Of a stretch of 64,000 nucleotides of DNA, positions 24,741 to 33,002 are shown one piece after another. The notes beneath the pieces were generated by a model. The model was not told the DNA's origin. It saw only the letters and a program-made list of their open reading frames with translations, and did not search any database. The position numbers and the translations under genes are program-made. Origin of the DNA: Parvibaculum sp040882025 (GTDB taxonomy: Bacteria; Pseudomonadota; Alphaproteobacteria; Parvibaculales; Parvibaculaceae). How positions within the stretch are numbered: position 1 is the stretch's first letter; each line of letters starts with the position of its first letter. The stretch spans positions 5,595-69,594 of the forward strand of contig NZ_JBBECC010000169.1 in NCBI RefSeq assembly GCF_040882025.1. Direction: 5' to 3'.

Positions 24741-26248
24741 CTGCCCGCTCCGCCGGCAGGTGCGCCGAGCGCAAAGCCGTTCAGTTCTGCCGCCGCTTCG
24801 ACGGCGAAGTCGAAGTGCGACTGACCGGCCGAGTGGATCCGGTAGAGCGGCTCGCCGGCTTCGACACGATCGCCTACCCGCTTCAGCATATCGAGCCCGG
24901 CGCCGCGATCGAGCGGCGCGCCTGCGAGACGTGCCATTTGCGCGATGCGGAAGCAGTCGATAGCCGCGACGACGCCGTCGGCGGGCGACAGCACTTCGGC
25001 CTTCAACGGCCCCAATGGCGGACCGGGCGGCGCATGGCCTTGCGTGTCGATGATGCGCCGCATACGGGCTGCCGCCTCGCCGCTGTCGAGCAATTCGCGG
25101 GCGCGCGCATAGCCGCCGCCGCCCCTGACAGCCGGGTCGCCTTCAATAATGTGGCCGGCGAGCTGGAGCGACTTCTCCCGCAGATCGGCAGGCGCATCCG
25201 GTTCGTTGTCGAGCACGGCCATGACGTCGCGTGCCTCGAGCATCGGCCCGATGCCTCGGCCGACCGGCTGCGCACCATCGGTCACCACGACATCAACGTG
25301 AAGGCCCATCTGATCGGCGACATATTCGAAAAGTTTGCGCAGCCGCATTGCGTCGTGAGCGTCGCGCACTTTTGCGGTGGGTCCGACCGGAATGTCGATG
25401 ACGAGATGGGTCGACCCCGCCGACATTTTTTTCGACATGATGGAAGCCACCATCTGTTCCCGCGTATCGAGATTGAGCGGACGTTCGACACCGATCAAAA
25501 TATCGTCGGCGGGCGACAGATTGACATGGCCGCCCCAGACCAGACAGCCGTTGCATTCGCCCACCACGGCGCGCATCTCCTCGATCCGGAGATCGACACG
25601 GGCAAGCACTTCCATCGTGTCGGCGGTGCCTGCGGGCGATGTGATGGCGCGCGAGGAGGTTTTCGGGATGGTCAGTCCGTGCGCCGCGACAATCGGCACG
25701 ACAATCATCGAGGTCCTGTTGCCCGGTATGCCGCCAATGCAGTGCTTGTCGACGATCATCGGCGAGTTCCAAGTGAGGGTGTTGCCGGCCGAGGCCATCG
25801 CACGCGTCAAGTCCAACAGCTCGCCAGTCGTTAGGAAGCCGGCACAAGCGACCAGAAAAGCGGCGATTTCCATATCCGAATAGCGATATCCGGCAATGTC
25901 GCGGATGATGGCATCAATCTGATGTGCGTTGAGCGTTTCGCCGGTGATCTTGGTACGCACATATTCCAGGCTTTGCGGTCGGCGCGCCGGTGCGATCGTG
26001 ATCAACGTGCCCTCGGGCAACCCCAGGCGGCGAAATGCCGGCTCGGCAAGGCCAATTTCCTCCGGACCAACAAGCGACGGATCGTGGGAAATATCGAGGC
26101 TCGCAATGATGGAGCGGCCGTCATGAACGATCTCCAGCCGCTTGAACGCCTGAAAGGCCTCCGGCCGGAGCGCGGCGCAATCCGACGCCAGTATCGCAAC
26201 GTTCTCGCGCAGCGTGTCGAGTGGTATGCGTCGGATCTTGAGTTGCAT
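24737..26248 (-). CDS. AMP phosphorylase / thymidine phosphorylase family protein
   Basis: A 503-residue protein with the three-part layout of archaeal AMP phosphorylase: an extra N-terminal domain (about 1-85), then the glycosyltransferase helical and alpha/beta domains with KHCIGGIPGNRTSMIVVPI, KTSSRAITSPAGTADTMEV and KMSAGSTHLVIDIPVGPTAKV, and a C-terminal pyrimidine phosphorylase domain. It is longer than bacterial DeoA (about 440). The known reaction of the archaeal enzyme is NMP plus phosphate to base plus ribose 1,5-bisphosphate. Start 26248 follows the amidohydrolase by 25 bp. The substrate here is inferred from similarity. Confidence 0.88.
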   Translation of the reverse strand: MQLKIRRIPLDTLRENVAILASDCAALRPEAFQAFKRLEIVHDGRSIIASLDISHDPSLVGPEEIGLAEPAFRRLGLPEGTLITIAPARRPQSLEYVRTKITGETLNAHQIDAIIRDIAGYRYSDMEIAAFLVACAGFLTTGELLDLTRAMASAGNTLTWNSPMIVDKHCIGGIPGNRTSMIVVPIVAAHGLTIPKTSSRAITSPAGTADTMEVLARVDLRIEEMRAVVGECNGCLVWGGHVNLSPADDILIGVERPLNLDTREQMVASIMSKKMSAGSTHLVIDIPVGPTAKVRDAHDAMRLRKLFEYVADQMGLHVDVVVTDGAQPVGRGIGPMLEARDVMAVLDNEPDAPADLREKSLQLAGHIIEGDPAVRGGGGYARARELLDSGEAAARMRRIIDTQGHAPPGPPLGPLKAEVLSPADGVVAAIDCFRIAQMARLAGAPLDRGAGLDMLKRVGDRVEAGEPLYRIHSAGQSHFDFAVEAAAELNGFALGAPAGGAGR

Positions 26249-26273
26249 GGTGTTCGGGCTTCTCTCTGGCCGT

Positions 26274-28157
26274 TCAGGCGACGTAGATGGTTTCGCCCCG
26301 CTTGATCGTTTCGACGATCTGCAGATCGCGGAGATCGGCCGGGTCAATCGCCTCGGGGTCTTCCGCCGTGATGACGAAGTCGGCGAGCTTGCCTTCCTCG
26401 ATGGAGCCTTTGATGTCGTCCTCGAAATGCTGCCAGGCGGCCTCGATGGTGATACCTCGCAGGGCATCGTAAGCGCTTATACGTTGATCTTCCCCCAGCA
26501 CTTCGCCGCTGCGGGTGCGCCTGTTGGTCGCAGACCAGAGCAGCATGCGGCAATCGGAGGGCGCAACCGGCGAATCATTGTGCAGCGTATAGCGCATGCC
26601 GCGTTCGATAGTCGACCGCACGGGACTGATGCGCGCCGCGCGTGCCGGACCCAGCACCGAGTCCCGGTGCCAATCGCCCCAATAGAATGTGTGAGTAACG
26701 AAATAAGATGGTATGATGCCGAGCTTTTCCATCCGGTCGAGCTGGTCTTCTCGTAACGTTTGGGCATGGATAACGGTCGCACGCCGGTCGCCGGGCCCAT
26801 ATTTCGCCGTTGCCTTTTCGACGGCGGCGATGAACTGGTCGGCGGCGGCGTCGCCATTGCAATGCGCGTAGACCTGCCAGCCGCGTGCGAAGGCATCGTC
26901 AACATAGTTGGCCGCCGTCAAATCGTCGATGATCCGGTAGCCGCGATAGTCCGGCTTGAATCCCGGCGGCACAACCTCATAAGGCTCCGTGAGCCAGGCG
27001 GTCTTGGCTTGCGGCGAACCGTCGAGCATCAGCTTGATGCCGCCGATCTTGAAGCCATTGTAATCCTTTCGCACCTCGACATCGCCGCGCGCCAGATCGT
27101 CGATATGAGTGAAGAAAGGATAACCGATCACATCGATTTTCAAGCGGTCGCGCTCGGCCGCGAGCGTCAGCAGATCGTAGTCGGGGCGCCGTGTCGCGCC
27201 ATCCTGCGCGGTGGTGATACCCCATGCGGCATACTGATCCTGCACCTTGTCGAGAAGGTCGAGCATTTCATTCTTTGAGGCTTCCGGCAGACGTGGCAGG
27301 GCGAGCGAAATGGCACCCTCCTCGAGAATGCCGTTCGGTTCGCTGGTGCCAGGCCAGCGGCGGATGACTCCGCCGGCGGGATCGGGCGTATCGGCCGTGA
27401 TGCCGAGCAGGTTCAACGCATATGAGTTCACAACCACGACATGAAGCGACGCGTGATAGGCAAGCACCGGTTGCTCGGTCGACACTTCGTCGAGATCGGC
27501 GCGGGTGATGGCGCGCTTCTCGACCAGCAGCGAGTCGTCGTAGTTCGCGCCGAGAATCCAGCCGCCGCGGCCGCCGCCGGTCTTCTCCCGGTACTTCAGT
27601 AGTTCGTTCCGGATGTCGACGATGCTGCCGATGGGCCCTGCCGGAATCGGCGCGAGGTTCTGGAAGCCCATCAGCAGCGCCGTCAGGGAAACATGGCCGT
27701 GGCAGTCAATGAAGCCCGGCAACATGGTCTTGCCGCCGAGATCAACAATGCGGGCACCGCTGCCCGCACGCGATACGACCTCGGTCTCGCCGCCGACCGC
27801 GAGAATGCGGTCTCCCTTGACTGCGACCGCTTCGACGACCGGCAGGGCCGAATTCATCGTGCGGATGGTGCCGCCGCGATAGATCGTGACGCCGCCGGAA
27901 GCCGCGCGGACGCGCCGCGTGGCCCCGCCGGCGATGGCGGGTGCGGCGAAGGTGAGCGCCGCAGCGGCATCCGCGAGCACGTCGCCGCCGGCGCGCGAGA
28001 CGCCGAGCGCGGTCAGCATGCCAGCCGTCAACACCGCACCGGCGCCGAAAAAATCGCGCCGGCTCAAATGTTCGCGTTTCGGCGGATAGGCGCCCCAGAC
28101 ATAAGGGGTGCAGCAGGGGCAATTGCCACGATGGGTCTTCGGATCGTCGTATGACAT
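26274..28157 (-). CDS. YtcJ-like amidohydrolase with Tat signal and N-terminal CPCC motif
   Basis: A 627-residue amidohydrolase-3 family enzyme. A conserved-looking GNCPCCTPYVWG precedes the Tat motif LSRRDFFGAGAVL (about residues 31-43). The barrel begins with MLPGFIDCHGHVS (metal-binding HxH), continues through GGIKLMLDGSPQ and YAHCNGDAA, and ends with LHNDSPVAPSDCRMLLWSA. Family members hydrolyse amides or cyclic ureas and are often exported folded. The gene lies 22 bp after the enoyl-CoA hydratase and 25 bp before the AMP-phosphorylase-like gene, so it is probably part of one operon. The substrate is unknown. Confidence 0.87.
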   Translation of the reverse strand: MSYDDPKTHRGNCPCCTPYVWGAYPPKREHLSRRDFFGAGAVLTAGMLTALGVSRAGGDVLADAAAALTFAAPAIAGGATRRVRAASGGVTIYRGGTIRTMNSALPVVEAVAVKGDRILAVGGETEVVSRAGSGARIVDLGGKTMLPGFIDCHGHVSLTALLMGFQNLAPIPAGPIGSIVDIRNELLKYREKTGGGRGGWILGANYDDSLLVEKRAITRADLDEVSTEQPVLAYHASLHVVVVNSYALNLLGITADTPDPAGGVIRRWPGTSEPNGILEEGAISLALPRLPEASKNEMLDLLDKVQDQYAAWGITTAQDGATRRPDYDLLTLAAERDRLKIDVIGYPFFTHIDDLARGDVEVRKDYNGFKIGGIKLMLDGSPQAKTAWLTEPYEVVPPGFKPDYRGYRIIDDLTAANYVDDAFARGWQVYAHCNGDAAADQFIAAVEKATAKYGPGDRRATVIHAQTLREDQLDRMEKLGIIPSYFVTHTFYWGDWHRDSVLGPARAARISPVRSTIERGMRYTLHNDSPVAPSDCRMLLWSATNRRTRSGEVLGEDQRISAYDALRGITIEAAWQHFEDDIKGSIEEGKLADFVITAEDPEAIDPADLRDLQIVETIKRGETIYVA

Positions 28158-28179
28158 CGATGCCTCGGATAATGGCGTA

Positions 28180-28986
28180 TCAACGCCCAGTGAAATTCGG
28201 TGGACGCTTTTCGAGAAAGGCCGCGATGGCCTCACGGCTGTCCTCGCCGGTGGCGGCGAGCGCGAACTGATCGACGTCCATGAAGGTGACGGCGGCGTTG
28301 AGCGCAGTCGCGGCCTGAGTGATGCCGCGCTTGGCCATGCGTACCGATACAGGCGGAAGCGCCGCGACCTTCGCGGCCCAGCGACGCGCGGTATCGAGTG
28401 CCTTGCCGTCATCGCAGATTTCGTCGGCGAGGCCCCACCGCTCGGCCTGCACCGCATCGACGCGCTCACCGAAGATAGTAAGTTGTTTGGTGCGGGAAGG
28501 GCCAATCAGATTCACCATACGCGGCTGTGTATGCCAACTCATGTTCATGCCAAGCGGGATTTCAGGGAGACGAAAATGCGCGCCGCGCGCAGCAATGCGA
28601 AAATCACAGGCAACCGCCAGTGCGACACCACCACCGATGCAAAACCCTTCGATCGCGGCAATCGTCACCTGGTCCAGCGCTTCCCAAGCATCGCACATGT
28701 CGGGTCCGGCGCGCAGTATTTCGCGCCGCTCCAGAAGCGAAGCGGAAGCGCGTTTCGCCAGCTCGGGATCGGTGAGATCGGCACCGCCGGTGAAAGCCTG
28801 TCCACCCGTCAGAACTATAGCGCTCGTCGTCACATCTTCCCGCAACATGCGGGCTGTGGCCGCGAGGTCGCGCAACAGGCGCGCCGAAAGCGCGTTGACG
28901 CGGTCGCCGCGGTTGAATTGAACGATTGCCACACGGCCGATGCGCTCAATCGTGATGAATTCGCCAACTTGTTCATTCTGCCCCAT
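28180..28986 (-). CDS. Enoyl-CoA hydratase/isomerase family protein
   Basis: A 268-residue crotonase-fold protein. AFTGGADLTDPEL is the first oxyanion-hole region; IEGFCIGGGVALAVACDFRIAA is the second and highly typical. The usual first catalytic Glu position falls in AGPDMCDAWEAL, where it is not clearly conserved, while EIPLGMN supplies the second. Hydration may therefore not be the activity; isomerase or hydrolase is possible. The ATG at 28986 has GAGGTGAGG upstream. It is the first gene of a five-gene minus-strand run ending at 22234. Confidence 0.87.
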   Translation of the reverse strand: MGQNEQVGEFITIERIGRVAIVQFNRGDRVNALSARLLRDLAATARMLREDVTTSAIVLTGGQAFTGGADLTDPELAKRASASLLERREILRAGPDMCDAWEALDQVTIAAIEGFCIGGGVALAVACDFRIAARGAHFRLPEIPLGMNMSWHTQPRMVNLIGPSRTKQLTIFGERVDAVQAERWGLADEICDDGKALDTARRWAAKVAALPPVSVRMAKRGITQAATALNAAVTFMDVDQFALAATGEDSREAIAAFLEKRPPNFTGR

Positions 28987-29363
28987 GTCGTCCCTCACCT
29001 CTTGCGACCTTTCACGGGCCACCTTTTTCTTGTCGGGCGCAATGATGACGCGGGGACCGAGCGCTGCAAAGGGTTTTCCGGTTTGGTACATAGAAAGAAG
29101 GCGGGCGGCGCCGAGGAGCGCGCCGCCCGCCCGTGCCGGGCCGACAAGGACCGGACACCCCCTCCACTCAAGGACGGAAATCCTTTCGACAGCACGGGTA
29201 GACTTCCACCCGGCACCTGAATGGCCGCTGAACAGGTTGCTAATCTCCAAACCGGCAATGCGGCGGACCACCGCGGTTGAATTCATCGGCCATTTCCTCT
29301 CGAATCCGGTTTATCAAGATCGCTACCCTCGCATCGTGCCCGCCCCCAACCCCTGGAGATTCG
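28987..29363. other. 377 bp divergent intergenic region with GC-rich stem-loop at 29100-29131
   Basis: The region lies between the divergent enoyl-CoA hydratase and glutamate dehydrogenase genes and should hold both promoters. Its main feature is a perfect 12 bp stem, GGCGGGCGGCGC with its complement, around an 8 nt loop. There is no T-run on either side. The minus strand is open for 100 codons here, but that stretch resembles no family and has no good ribosome-binding site, so no gene is called. Confidence 0.5.
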
Positions 29364-30602
29364 ATGACCGACAAATACATGCCGACGTCCTACGAAAGTT
29401 CCGTAGCGGCGGCCTGCGAACGACTGGGCTACGGCCCGACGATCGAATCTCTGATGTCGTTGGCAGCGCTGGAACTGAAGGTCGAGATACCCGTTGTACG
29501 TGACAACGGGGAGCTGGCGATTTTCACCGGCTATCGCGTGCAGCACCAAAATGTGCGTGGGCCCTGCAAGGGCGGGTTGCGTTACCATCCCGGGGTCGAC
29601 ATCCGCGAAGTGCGCGAACTCGCCGCCTTGATGACAATGAAGACCGCGCTGGCTGACATTCCGCTCGGTGGCGGCAAGGGCGGGATCGCATGCAATCCGC
29701 ATGAGATGAGCCAGCGCGAGCTGGAAGTCCTGACGCGGAAATTCGTCAAACGCATTCATCGAGAGATCGGGCCGAACTCCGACATCATGGCGCCGGATGT
29801 AGGCACCAACGCACAAACAATGGGCTGGATTCATAGCGAGTACTCGGCGATCTACGGGCATTCGCCCGCCGCGGTTACCGGGAAGCCGCTGGCTCTGGGA
29901 GGTTCGCCGGGGCGCGACAAGGCGACGGGTCATGGTCTCGGGATCGTCGTCGCCGAATATGCCAGGCTGCACGACAAGCCTCTAAAAGGCGCAACGGCAG
30001 TTGTTCAGGGGTTTGGCAATGTCGGGTTTCATGCAGCTCAGGCACTGATATCTCTCGGCGTGAAAGTCATAGCGATTTCCGACTCCCGCAGTGCCGTTCA
30101 TCACGGTGAGGGGATCGACCTGGCGGCTCTATCCGCGCAAAAGCGCGCGCGGGGCTCACTCAAGGACACCGACGGCCACAATCCGGTAGAGCCTGACGCA
30201 TTGTTCGAGATACCTTGCGACTATCTCGTGCCGGCTGCGCTCGGCAACGCGATTCACGCTGGAAACGCGGCGCGTCTCGCATGCCGCACCGTCGTCGAAG
30301 GTGCCAACACGCCCATCACTGCGGAGGCGGACCTGATGCTCCGAGAACGTGGCGTGACAATCATCCCCGACATTCTGGCAAACGCAGGCGGCGTTATCGT
30401 CAGCTATTTTGAATGGGTCCAGAACCTTCAACGTCAGGTGTGGTCGCTTGAAAAAGTCGACACCGAACTCGAACTCATCCTCGGCAATGCCGCCCGCGGC
30501 GTGTTTGCTCATGCCGCTGAGGCCAACCTCGATCTGCGTTCCGCAGCTTTCGACATCGCCGTCAGGCGCGTCAAGGAAGCGCTGGACGCAACGGGATTCT
30601 GA
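29364..30602 (+). CDS. Glutamate dehydrogenase family (Glu/Leu/Phe/Val dehydrogenase)
   Basis: A 412-residue amino-acid dehydrogenase. The substrate-binding region has GPCKGGLRYHPGVD and PLGGGKGGI with the catalytic Lys; DIMAPDVGTNAQTM follows; the NAD(P) fold has VQGFGNVGFHAAQAL; and VEGANTPIT and FEWVQNLQ are typical of glutamate dehydrogenase. The reaction is oxidative deamination of glutamate to 2-oxoglutarate, or the reverse. The Ser-Asp after the second strand (ISDSRSA) suggests NAD preference. CTGGAGATTCG precedes the ATG at 29364; the in-frame upstream 29 residues are rejected. Confidence 0.94.
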   Translation: MTDKYMPTSYESSVAAACERLGYGPTIESLMSLAALELKVEIPVVRDNGELAIFTGYRVQHQNVRGPCKGGLRYHPGVDIREVRELAALMTMKTALADIPLGGGKGGIACNPHEMSQRELEVLTRKFVKRIHREIGPNSDIMAPDVGTNAQTMGWIHSEYSAIYGHSPAAVTGKPLALGGSPGRDKATGHGLGIVVAEYARLHDKPLKGATAVVQGFGNVGFHAAQALISLGVKVIAISDSRSAVHHGEGIDLAALSAQKRARGSLKDTDGHNPVEPDALFEIPCDYLVPAALGNAIHAGNAARLACRTVVEGANTPITAEADLMLRERGVTIIPDILANAGGVIVSYFEWVQNLQRQVWSLEKVDTELELILGNAARGVFAHAAEANLDLRSAAFDIAVRRVKEALDATGF

Positions 30603-30696
30603 TTGCGCCACGTATTTGCCATAAGGATCATGTAATGCTTCGCATGCTAGGCTCGATTCGAATCAGCGATCGCGCCGCAGAGGAACGCCCGCCGAC

Positions 30697-31503
30697 ATGT
30701 ACGAGAACAGTTTCCTGCAAGCCTTGTTTCTCGGCATCGTCGAGGGCGTGACGGAGTTTCTGCCGGTTTCATCTACCGGGCATCTCATCATTGCCGGCGA
30801 CCTGATCGGATTCGTGGGTGTGCCCGGCAGGATATTCGAGGTTGTGATCCAGCTTGGCGCCATCCTCGCCATTTGCGTTCTCTACCGTCGGCGACTCACA
30901 GCGGCGGTGCTGGGCGTCGGATCGGATCCGATGGCACGTCATTTCGTGTTCGTCATTCTGGTGGCGTTGATCCCGGCAGGCGTATTGGGGCTTCTATTCC
31001 ATGATTTCATCGTATCGGTGCTTTTCTCGCCCTATGTTGTTTGCACAACGCTCATTGTGGGCGGTATCGCAATTGTCGCCATTGAGCGGCTCGACATAGA
31101 GCCCAATATCCACTCGATCGATATGCTGGACCGACGGACAGCGCTGAAGATCGGATTTTTCCAATGTCTTGCGCTGGTGCCCGGCGTATCGCGCTCGGGC
31201 GCCACGATACTCGGATCTCTTGTGGTCGGCGTTGAACGAAAGACGGCCGCTGAATTCTCCTTCTTTCTGGCCATACCCGTGATGATCGGAGCGTCAGCAG
31301 TCAACTTGTGGGAGAGCCGCGGCCTGATCGAGACCGACCATATACTGATCATCGCAACGGGATTTACGGCGGCCTTCATCGCGGCACTTATCGTCGTGCA
31401 GTGGCTGGTCAATTTTGTCAGTAGCCATGGCTATACGGCCTTCGGATGGTACCGGATCGTCTTCGGCAGCCTACTGCTGACCTATTTTCTGATGCGCACC
31501 TGA
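30697..31503 (+). CDS. uppP: Undecaprenyl-diphosphatase
   Basis: A 268-residue polytopic membrane protein of the UppP/BacA family. EGVTEFLPVSSTGH at the N-terminus and PGVSRSGATI in the middle are the two catalytic motifs. It dephosphorylates undecaprenyl diphosphate to recycle the lipid carrier for peptidoglycan and other envelope polymers. It has about eight hydrophobic segments. AGAGGAACG lies a short way before the ATG. It follows glutamate dehydrogenase by 94 bp, and its stop is 5 bp from that of the convergent desaturase. Confidence 0.96.
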   Translation: MYENSFLQALFLGIVEGVTEFLPVSSTGHLIIAGDLIGFVGVPGRIFEVVIQLGAILAICVLYRRRLTAAVLGVGSDPMARHFVFVILVALIPAGVLGLLFHDFIVSVLFSPYVVCTTLIVGGIAIVAIERLDIEPNIHSIDMLDRRTALKIGFFQCLALVPGVSRSGATILGSLVVGVERKTAAEFSFFLAIPVMIGASAVNLWESRGLIETDHILIIATGFTAAFIAALIVVQWLVNFVSSHGYTAFGWYRIVFGSLLLTYFLMRT

Positions 31504-31508
31504 GGGTG

Positions 31509-32780
31509 CTATTCCGTCGGCGGCTCGCTACCGGCTCGGCGCGGCGGCGTCTCCGTCCTGGCCTCGTCCACCGGGCGCCGGGAGCGCGCGGTACGACGTG
31601 GCGCCGAACGTGGTCCGGCGGCGGGCTGCAAGGACCATGCGGCCCGAAGGTCCTTCGGCGTTTCATAACCGGGAGCCGCGAGATCGATGGGCGCGGCTGT
31701 CGGCTTACCGTCGAAATCGGTCCATTGCTTTCGCTCATAGTCAAAGAGTTTGCAACTGCTGCAGATGTTCAGGTATTCGCCGAGGCTGAGCCGGTAGCGC
31801 ACAACGTCATTGCCATATGCCTCGATGAGCATCGCCTGGGCCTCCGTCAACTTGTAACCGGGGATCGACGGCAACGCATGATGGGCATGGTGCAGCATGA
31901 CCCATTTGAACAAGGGTAGAAAATCGAACGGCAGATCGACATGTGCCGTGCCGCGAATATTACCGCCGTAGAAGCTCCACTCATCGGGGTTGTCGAACCA
32001 CGGCACCTTCGGATGATTGTGCTGCAGGAAGATCGACAGTGCCATCAAGTAGTTCCAGACCGCAAACGGGATGAACCAGCCCAGAAGCATCGTCGACAAG
32101 AGTGTGCGTTCCGGCGCCAGCCAACCCCCCAAAATGCCGATCGCTGCCACCATACCGCCACCGACGAAGATCACAAAAAGCGTGTCCGGGAGATGCCGGC
32201 GCCACTCGCCGCGCGACTCAGGTGAAATCGGCAACACAAGTTTCGGAATCCAAAATGCTACCCAATAGTAAATCAAAGGCCCGAAAACGCTGCGATAGAC
32301 GCGCTCCAATCCTCGGCGCAAGGGCGATGCTGCGTCGAACTCGTCTTTGCCCATGGGCGCCCACACATAGTCGAACCCTTTGAGGTTCGTGTAGCGATGA
32401 TGGATGCGGTTATGGACGACGTCCCACAGGCTGCGGGAGTGCAGGCAGGGCACAAAGACAAATCGTGTGATCCAGCGGTTCATGGTGCGCCCCGGCACAA
32501 AGGCCGAATGGCCGCTGTCGTGACCGATCAGGAACAGAAGGCCGATCAGCGCGCCGTTGGCGACTGCAAAGAGAATGTTCGCCGCAATCGGCAAAGGTGC
32601 CACTGCACCGACAAGCGTGACGAAATATAAGGTGTAGTGAGCGCCGAGAATCCGCAAACCACGGCCCAGCGACTTCTCGGTGACAACGGCACGCTCTTCC
32701 GGTGTCAGCCAATCAGACGGCACACCGGCTTTGGACGGCCGGATGCCGTTTCTTGTGCCTTCCGTTGCCAAGATGCTCAC
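31509..32780 (-). CDS. Fatty acid desaturase
   Basis: A 423-residue membrane di-iron desaturase. The three histidine boxes are HDSGH (about 87-91), HNRIHHRY (about 122-129) and HHAHH (about 296-300), and hydrophobic segments flank the first two. It introduces a double bond into membrane acyl chains or carotenoid-like lipids with O2. The C-terminal 45 residues are Arg/Pro/Thr-rich and probably disordered. The start is GTG at 32780 with GGGTGGGGG upstream. A consensus CtrA box lies 64-78 bp upstream in this orientation. The positional specificity cannot be read from the sequence. Confidence 0.92.
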   Translation of the reverse strand: MSILATEGTRNGIRPSKAGVPSDWLTPEERAVVTEKSLGRGLRILGAHYTLYFVTLVGAVAPLPIAANILFAVANGALIGLLFLIGHDSGHSAFVPGRTMNRWITRFVFVPCLHSRSLWDVVHNRIHHRYTNLKGFDYVWAPMGKDEFDAASPLRRGLERVYRSVFGPLIYYWVAFWIPKLVLPISPESRGEWRRHLPDTLFVIFVGGGMVAAIGILGGWLAPERTLLSTMLLGWFIPFAVWNYLMALSIFLQHNHPKVPWFDNPDEWSFYGGNIRGTAHVDLPFDFLPLFKWVMLHHAHHALPSIPGYKLTEAQAMLIEAYGNDVVRYRLSLGEYLNICSSCKLFDYERKQWTDFDGKPTAAPIDLAAPGYETPKDLRAAWSLQPAAGPRSAPRRTARSRRPVDEARTETPPRRAGSEPPTE

Positions 32781-32843
32781 GTGGAGCCCCCACCCGTTTG
32801 TTAACGATCACAGAAATCCATTTTCGACACATGGAACTTTAGG

Positions 32844-32858
32844 TTAAGCACTTCTTAA
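32844..32858 (-). promoter_or_regulatory. CtrA box, TTAA-N7-TTAA (exact)
   Basis: The minus strand reads TTAAGAAGTGCTTAAC, an exact TTAA-N7-TTAAC match to the CtrA consensus known from Caulobacter and relatives. It lies in the 222 bp spacer between the divergent desaturase (start 32780) and histidine kinase (start about 33003), and could act on either. Binding is inferred. Confidence 0.65.
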
Positions 32859-33002
32859 TTGTGAAGAGCAAGTTTTATTCTAGTCCACGCGGAACCAAGC
32901 ATTTAAGACGATTTTAGGGAAGGTCATGTCAAAACGCTTGGGACTACATGTTTCTTCGACCCCGGACGCCCGTGGATTATCTGTAGCGGCCGGGATCGGT
33001 AA

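Noticed and set aside
28987..29286. A 100-codon N-terminal extension of the enoyl-CoA hydratase
   Set aside because: It matches nothing in the crotonase family, and a good ribosome-binding site precedes the internal ATG at 28986.
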